Positions 59,648 through 64,000 of a DNA stretch of 64,000 bases are shown here, piece after piece. Under the pieces are notes generated by a model. The model was not told the DNA's origin, did not search any database, and worked only from the letters and a program-made list of their open reading frames with translations. The first letter of the stretch is position 1. Each line of letters starts with the position of its first letter. Made by a program: the position numbers and the translations under genes. The DNA comes from JAAYCI01 sp964370045 (GTDB lineage Bacteria; Bacillota; Clostridia; Oscillospirales; Ruminococcaceae): NCBI GenBank assembly GCA_964370045.1, contig CAYJGZ010000001.1, positions 62,001 through 126,000 on the forward strand, given 5' to 3'.

Positions 59648-60895
59648 CTATTTGACAGAGGGCAGCGTAGAGCCGCCGTAAGGAATGACAAGCACCTTTG
59701 CGTCCTCGCCCAGCTTTGCCAGCGCATCGCTCAGTGCTGTTTGTGCCGAGGTGTAGGGGTGCATAAACATTCCCTTTACAGTCTCCTCGCTCATGCTTGA
59801 AACAAGGTAGATGTCCGCACGCTCTATAACCATAGCGATGGCGGCCGCCTTGTGTCCGCCCAGCTCAAAGTCCGCCTCCACACGCTCGATAAGGCTACGG
59901 GGGCTTTTGGCCTCCTCCATCCAGCGCTCAAACGTCTCTTCGCCCAGGCCCTCGCCGCACTCGCCCACCAGCACTATAATGCCGCCGTCACGCACCGCAA
60001 ACTTTGCGTTGTCCAGCGCCTTTTGTGTCTGGTAGAGGTTCAAATCTTTGGGTGCGCCCGCCTGGCTGACAATTACGATGTCCGCAGGTGCGTCGATACC
60101 CACACGGTAGAGTGTGTCCAAAAAGCGGCAACCCTCACGGTGCGCATTAACAGGATGCCCTGCAACAGCGTACACGATTTTCTTGTGTTCGTCAAGCACG
60201 ACGTTCAGGATAAAGTCCACCGGGCACATAAGGCCTGCCTGCTCGATGTCCTCACGAACGGGGTTGCCCTCGATGATGCCCACGCTCGCCTTTGGGTTTG
60301 TCATCATGCTGTGGTTGGACTTTATGGCCTCTTTGGTGGAAACGCCGGGCATAATGGCCTTAACGCCGCCCGAGTATCCCGCAAAGTAGTGGTACTCAAT
60401 GTTGCCAAGAGCTATGCGACGGTCCGCCTCGGCCACACGCTTTGAGACATCCACAGGCGTGCCACGGGGGGTCTTGCCCATGGGCACAAAGCCCTCCTCG
60501 TCGCTGTCGATGCAGTCGATAAGGCCGAAAGCTTCCTCACCCACCAGCTTTTTCTTCTCTTCAACCGTGTGCTGGCGATGGTTGCCAAGGCCGAACACAA
60601 GGCTCACGTCCTTCATGTCCACGCCTGCGGCACGCAGCTCCTCCAAGATGGCGGGCATTACGGTGGCGGTGGGCATGGGGCGTGTTACATCGCTTGTGAT
60701 AAGCGCGATTTTCTCGCCCGGCTTTACTATGTCACGCAGACGGGGGGAGTCGATGGGATTTTGCAGTGCGTACTCGGCGGCTTCAGCGCCCCTGCGAGCT
60801 ATCTCTACCTCGTTTGGGACAAGCACCCCTTGCAGGTTTTTGTCCGCAATCTCGACGCTCTGCACGCCCTTGCCGTAACCTATGTCAATTTTCAT
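59648..60895 (-). CDS. larA: LarA-type nickel-pincer hydroxyacid racemase/epimerase
   Basis: A 415-residue LarA homologue. The catalytic residues of Lactobacillus LarA have clear counterparts: R72, H106 (GLGNHRQHT), H169 (EYHYFAGYSGGVKA), K179 that would carry the pincer cofactor, and H195 (KSNHSMM). LarA-superfamily enzymes racemise lactate, malate or phenyllactate or epimerise sugar acids; the neighbour malic enzyme hints at malate (inference). The cofactor genes larB, larC and larE are not in the window. The Shine-Dalgarno is supplied by the SD-donor repeat directly upstream. Confidence 0.88.
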   Translation of the reverse strand: MKIDIGYGKGVQSVEIADKNLQGVLVPNEVEIARRGAEAAEYALQNPIDSPRLRDIVKPGEKIALITSDVTRPMPTATVMPAILEELRAAGVDMKDVSLVFGLGNHRQHTVEEKKKLVGEEAFGLIDCIDSDEEGFVPMGKTPRGTPVDVSKRVAEADRRIALGNIEYHYFAGYSGGVKAIMPGVSTKEAIKSNHSMMTNPKASVGIIEGNPVREDIEQAGLMCPVDFILNVVLDEHKKIVYAVAGHPVNAHREGCRFLDTLYRVGIDAPADIVIVSQAGAPKDLNLYQTQKALDNAKFAVRDGGIIVLVGECGEGLGEETFERWMEEAKSPRSLIERVEADFELGGHKAAAIAMVIERADIYLVSSMSEETVKGMFMHPYTSAQTALSDALAKLGEDAKVLVIPYGGSTLPSVK

Positions 60896-61031
60896 TGTAA
60901 TGCTCCATTCCGCCGCTTTGCATCGGCACAAAATTCAATGAAATATGCGGCTCTTATCATGCAAAGCACAAGGGATGATAAGAGCATTATTGATTTTAGA
61001 TTTGGTTTAGTTTGAAACTTGTTTCAAACTA
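60896..61031 (-). repeat. Dispersed SD-donor repeat, copy 3 (before larA)
   Basis: Same organisation as copies 1 and 2: palindrome at 61008-61031, local hairpin, and end GGAATGGAGCATTACA before ATG. Here one pairing arm reads TGCTTTGCAT and the other ATGCAAAGCG: a C-to-T change in one is matched by G-to-A in the other, preserving the pair. It begins five bases after the pgk stop. Confidence 0.85.
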
Positions 61032-61036
61032 TTCAC

Positions 61037-62290
61037 CTACAAAGGAAATTTTTTGGCGGCGTGGCGCAGTGCCTTCACAACCGGAAGCTCCTCACCCGTA
61101 AGGAAGCGGATAAGTGCGCCGCCACCTGTGCAGATGTAGCCGATTTTGTCCTTCTTGTCGTACTTTTCGGTGGCGGTAATGCTGTCGCCGCCGCCCAAAA
61201 CGGTGTACGCCTCGGTGTCGCCCAGCGCGTCCCAAATAACCTTTGTACCAAGCTCTGTTTCTGCCATTTCAAACACACCCACAGGGCCGTTTACAAACAC
61301 GGTTTTGCTGTTCATGATGAACTCGGCGTACTTCTTAGCAGTGTTTGCGCCTATGTCAAGGCCGTCGAAGTCTGCGGGAACTTCGCCCACTATCGCTTCC
61401 ACACGCTTGCCATCCACAATGCTTGCAAGGTCTTCGGGTATTTTGATTTTGTCGCCGTACTTTGCAAGCACAGCCTTGCTCTTCTCGATGTACTCGGTGT
61501 AGCCTGTCTTCTCGATGAAGCCACGGCTGGCGCTGCCTATCTCCTTGCCCTGAGCCGCAAGCAGGATTTGACCCACAAGGCCGCCTGTGAGCACGGTGTC
61601 CGCAGTGCCGTTGCTGAGCACTGTCTCCATCATGAGGAACGCATCGCTCACCTTGGAGCCGCCGAGCACGAAGGTGCAGGGGCGAGCGGGGTTTTCCATC
61701 AGCTCGCTGATAACGCAAAACTCTTTTTCAAACAAAAGACCCATTGCGCTGGGCATCAGCTGCTCAAAGCCGCAAAGGCTGGGCTGGTCACGGTGGGAGG
61801 CGGCAAACGCATCGCACACGTAAAGGTCGCCGAGGGGCGCAAGCTTTTGGGGCATAAGTGTCTTTGCCTGATCCTCGTGGCTGAGCTGAAGCTTCATCTC
61901 AAACAATGTCTGCTCCTCGCTCACAAAGCGCACGTTGTCCAGCATCAAGATTTCGCCATCCTTCAGAGCCTTGATGGCGTCACGCGCAGCAGGGCCGCAC
62001 ACGTCGTCTATAAACTTCACCTCTTTGCCCATAAGCTCGCTAAGTACCTTTGCGTGGGGGGCTGTGGTGAAAAAGTTTTTGTACTCGATGTCGCTGCCCT
62101 GGTGCGCCATGAGCACCAGCTTTGCGCCGGCATCGGAGATTTTTTGCAGGGTGGGCAGGCAGGCTGTGATGCGGGTGATGCTTTTCAGCGTGCCCTTCTC
62201 TCTGTCCACAGGCTGGTTCATGTCTACACGACAAAGAACTGTTTTGCCGGACAGGTTGTAGTCGTCCAGTGTATGGATACCAAACCGCAT
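61037..62290 (-). CDS. pgk: Phosphoglycerate kinase (divergent, archaeal-like)
   Basis: Interconverts 1,3-bisphosphoglycerate and 3-phosphoglycerate with ADP/ATP. The 417-residue protein keeps VLCRVDMNQPVD, MLDNVRFVSEE, DAFAASHRDQPS, FVLGGSKVSDAF and the C-terminal TGGGALIRFLTGEELP, but has MAHQGSDIEYKNF where the bacterial enzyme usually has a SHLGRP-type motif, as in archaeal PGKs. ATG 62290 has AGGAGG upstream. It lies next to a type II GAPDH, also archaeal in type, so the two probably form one metabolic unit. Confidence 0.9.
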   Translation of the reverse strand: MRFGIHTLDDYNLSGKTVLCRVDMNQPVDREKGTLKSITRITACLPTLQKISDAGAKLVLMAHQGSDIEYKNFFTTAPHAKVLSELMGKEVKFIDDVCGPAARDAIKALKDGEILMLDNVRFVSEEQTLFEMKLQLSHEDQAKTLMPQKLAPLGDLYVCDAFAASHRDQPSLCGFEQLMPSAMGLLFEKEFCVISELMENPARPCTFVLGGSKVSDAFLMMETVLSNGTADTVLTGGLVGQILLAAQGKEIGSASRGFIEKTGYTEYIEKSKAVLAKYGDKIKIPEDLASIVDGKRVEAIVGEVPADFDGLDIGANTAKKYAEFIMNSKTVFVNGPVGVFEMAETELGTKVIWDALGDTEAYTVLGGGDSITATEKYDKKDKIGYICTGGGALIRFLTGEELPVVKALRHAAKKFPL

Positions 62291-62368
62291 TGGGTTTCCT
62301 CCTAAAAATAGAAAATTGGGGTGTGGATAAAAGCGGTGGTGTAGCTTTTGTGCTGTATATCCACCGCT

Positions 62369-62405
62369 GAAAAATGCCGGGACCGGCTTTTCCGGGCCCG
62401 GCATT
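62369..62405 (-). terminator. Terminator-like hairpin in the gap-pgk gap
   Basis: On the minus strand AATGCCGGG (62405-62397) pairs with CCCGGCATT (62381-62373), with CCGG pairs inside, followed by TTTTTC. It lies about 80 bases before pgk and could partly separate gap from pgk expression. Confidence 0.65.
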
Positions 62406-62431
62406 AAGCACAAACATAAATCTACCCTTCA

Positions 62432-62592
62432 TATAGTGTCGTTACAAGTGTTCAGCCGTCATATTTTGGCAATTTTTCCGCCATACTACGTAGTCAAAAC
62501 TCGCATTCCACAAAGGAGTGCATCGTTTTTCCGCCTTGTCTGACAAAAAAATTGCTCAAAATCTGCTTGCTTCAACTTATGACGACACTATA
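62432..62592. repeat. Family 2 miniature element, copy 3 (gap-pgk gap)
   Basis: Terminal inverted repeats TATAGTGTCGT and ACGACACTATA, TA on the right flank, 161 bp. The interior (ACTCGCATTCCACAAAGGAG, CGCCTTGTCT) matches copy 1 closely. It lies 20 bases after the GAPDH stop. Confidence 0.82.
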
Positions 62593-62612
62593 TAGGGACT
62601 ATGCACAGCAAA

Positions 62613-63650
62613 TTAAGCCTTCCACTTGCCGATGCCGAGGTTCTTGTTTGTCTCGCCTGTAGCTTCCTCGCAGGTGGGCTGCATGTTCATAACAGCACGC
62701 ACGCCATCGAGGGTCTCGGGGATGGTAACAGCTTCCTGAGGAATGTTGATGGCAAACATGATGTCGTTGCCGCTCTCCACAACGCTGTCTTCCCACAGAG
62801 CAATTTCGTACATATCGCCACGCATATTGCCAAGGTCACGAGCATAACGGAACAGCGAAGCGTTGCCCTTGAAGCCGTCGTCGATGCGCACTATGCGGAT
62901 ACGGGGGTGCTTGCTGAAAGCCTCGAGTGCCTGCTCTTTTGTGATTTTCTTGCCGTCCTTGCCGCTGGCCAAAACAGTGATGATGTGGCCGTGGGTAACG
63001 GGTGTGTGCACGAGGATGCCTGTAGCCTCCACGTGGGGCATGATGGTCATAAGGTCCACAGCCTGGTGGGAGGGAGCTTTGTCCATCTGCAGTGCGTTGG
63101 TCAGGCCACGATGGTAATCGCCGGGGTCGGCCACGCGGCGGATGATGGTGATAGCAACCTTGGAAACGCCACAAGCGCGGTCCAGGCAGTCAACAGCACG
63201 GATAAGGCCTGTGGTGTTGCAGCTGGTGAGCTTGAGGTAGTCTTTGCCAAGACCCTGCTCAAAGTTAGCATAGCCGTGGAAGAAAACGTCTGCAACGCTG
63301 TTCTTCTCGCCGCCCTGGAAGATAGCCTTAACGCCTGCCTTCTCGTACAGCTCCTTGTTCTTTGCGCCAACGCCGCCGGGGGAAGAGTCCAGCATAACGT
63401 CAACCTTGGAGATAAGGTCTGCGAAAGAACCCTTTACGGGGATGCCCAGTGCGTCGAAATCTGCTTTGTTTGCACCATCTACAAGGTACAAATCATAAGG
63501 CATTCCACGCTCTTTGAGTGCACGGATAGAAAGGGTGGGTGCCAAATCTGCAATACCTACCAGCTCCATGCAAGGCTGAAGAGCAACGCCGTCGGCCAAA
63601 CGCTGACCGATAACGCCATAACCTGCTACGCCTACTTTTACTTTTTCCAT
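62613..63650 (-). CDS. Type II (archaeal-type) glyceraldehyde-3-phosphate dehydrogenase
   Basis: The 345-residue protein has the N-terminal Rossmann loop GVAGYGVIGQR (7-17) and the catalytic cysteine C144 in TSCNTTGLIR, with RRVADPGDYHRG and PHVEATGILVHTPVTHGH, all typical of the archaeal GAPDH family and unlike the bacterial SCTTN type. It probably forms 1,3-bisphosphoglycerate or acts on a related phosphorylated aldehyde; cofactor choice is not clear. GGAGG precedes the ATG. It is followed by pgk. Confidence 0.9.
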   Translation of the reverse strand: MEKVKVGVAGYGVIGQRLADGVALQPCMELVGIADLAPTLSIRALKERGMPYDLYLVDGANKADFDALGIPVKGSFADLISKVDVMLDSSPGGVGAKNKELYEKAGVKAIFQGGEKNSVADVFFHGYANFEQGLGKDYLKLTSCNTTGLIRAVDCLDRACGVSKVAITIIRRVADPGDYHRGLTNALQMDKAPSHQAVDLMTIMPHVEATGILVHTPVTHGHIITVLASGKDGKKITKEQALEAFSKHPRIRIVRIDDGFKGNASLFRYARDLGNMRGDMYEIALWEDSVVESGNDIMFAINIPQEAVTIPETLDGVRAVMNMQPTCEEATGETNKNLGIGKWKA

Positions 63651-63780
63651 TGTTGTCCCTCCAATAATATATATAATATTGTGGTATACATAAGTTTTAC
63701 GGCATTAAAGCCGCCTGTCAGTGCCGAAAAGCAGGGATGTGCCGCTAAATCAATGCTGCACATGTCCACTTTCAAAAAAA

Positions 63781-64000
63781 TTACAGCTTGAGGAAATCCT
63801 TAATCTGCTCAACGCCTGTCTCAAGGCTGGTGAGCACGGGCACTGTGATGTGGCTGAGCATGGGAACAAGGCGGTCCATGCTGCCCTGTGCAAGCACGAT
63901 TACATCGTGGGTCTTTGCAGCTTCCTCAATCTTTGCGATAACCATTCTGTCGTGTGCGTCACGGTCGCCTGCTTTGAGAAGCATTTCGTATGCGCCATCT
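63781..64000 (-). CDS. Probable Asp/Glu-racemase-family protein, C-terminal end (partial)
   Basis: About 72 C-terminal residues; the gene begins beyond the window. The stretch KIEEAAKTHDVIVLAQGSMDRLVP followed by VPVLTSLETGVEQIKDFL (key DVIVLAQGSM and PVLTS) resembles the end of aspartate/glutamate/hydantoin racemase-family proteins, where the second catalytic cysteine position would lie near AQGSM; here that residue is not a cysteine. Family assignment is tentative. It is upstream of gap in the same direction, with 130 bases between. Confidence 0.55.
   Translation of the reverse strand, partial: DGAYEMLLKAGDRDAHDRMVIAKIEEAAKTHDVIVLAQGSMDRLVPMLSHITVPVLTSLETGVEQIKDFLKL

Overview
The window is 64 kb of a bacterial chromosome, most likely from an anaerobic, low-to-mid GC member of the Clostridia (Bacillota). 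Supporting features are LytR-CpsA-Psr (LCP) wall proteins, several lipoproteins, a V-type ATPase, a split transketolase, type III pantothenate kinase, a PurO-type IMP cyclohydrolase, strong ribosome-binding sites and frequent TTG/GTG starts. Genus cannot be fixed from the sequence. There is no rRNA, tRNA, CRISPR array, prophage or transposase.

Layout. (1) 1-9875, plus strand: housekeeping genes smc (3' end), ftsY, rdgB, yhbY, nadD, yqeK, two LCP genes, rsfS and leuS. (2) 10203-12203: a LysR regulator divergent from a YeiH-type exporter. (3) 12653-18494, plus: rpsU, yqeG, an AP-endonuclease-like TIM barrel, pepP, efp and a CD1247-type zinc-ribbon protein, with an AT-rich Lsa-like ABC-F gene set between pepP and efp. 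(4) 18756-22089: a small metalloprotease, an iron-sulfur aldo/keto-reductase-like protein divergent from a MarR regulator with paired operators, and a DHFR-like protein. (5) 22287-36181, minus: purE-C-F-M-N-O-H'-D-L-B, all enzymes from PRPP to IMP plus adenylosuccinate lyase, with AICAR transformylase and IMP cyclohydrolase as separate proteins and no purK. (6) 36589-43741: aroF, a membrane-anchored parvulin, coaX, an unknown membrane protein, gtrA, a cyclophilin lipoprotein and an Asp/Ser-repeat lipoprotein. (7) 43980-53245, minus: a nine-gene V-type ATPase operon whose K subunit carries the known sodium-site residues. (8) 53902-64000: split transketolase, pyrimidine-nucleoside phosphorylase, formyl-THF cyclo-ligase, then malic enzyme, a LarA-type nickel racemase/epimerase, a phosphoglycerate kinase, an archaeal-type (type II) GAPDH and the 3' end of a probable Asp/Glu-racemase-family gene.

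The unusual layer is the repeated intergenic DNA. One ~135-bp repeat sits directly before yhbY, purC and larA in the same orientation and ends with the Shine-Dalgarno sequence of the gene. It can fold in two mutually exclusive ways, one of which pairs the Shine-Dalgarno, and the copies show a compensatory base change in that pairing. I consider this the best candidate for an undescribed system: a dispersed cis-regulatory RNA that supplies translation signals to unrelated genes. A second family (~100-250 bp, GC-rich central hairpin) occurs about ten times, including three sites inside the pur operon. A third family looks like a TA-target miniature transposon and abuts or forms the stop codons of two V-ATPase genes. 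A perfect-register array of nineteen 7-bp units lies before the malic enzyme terminator.
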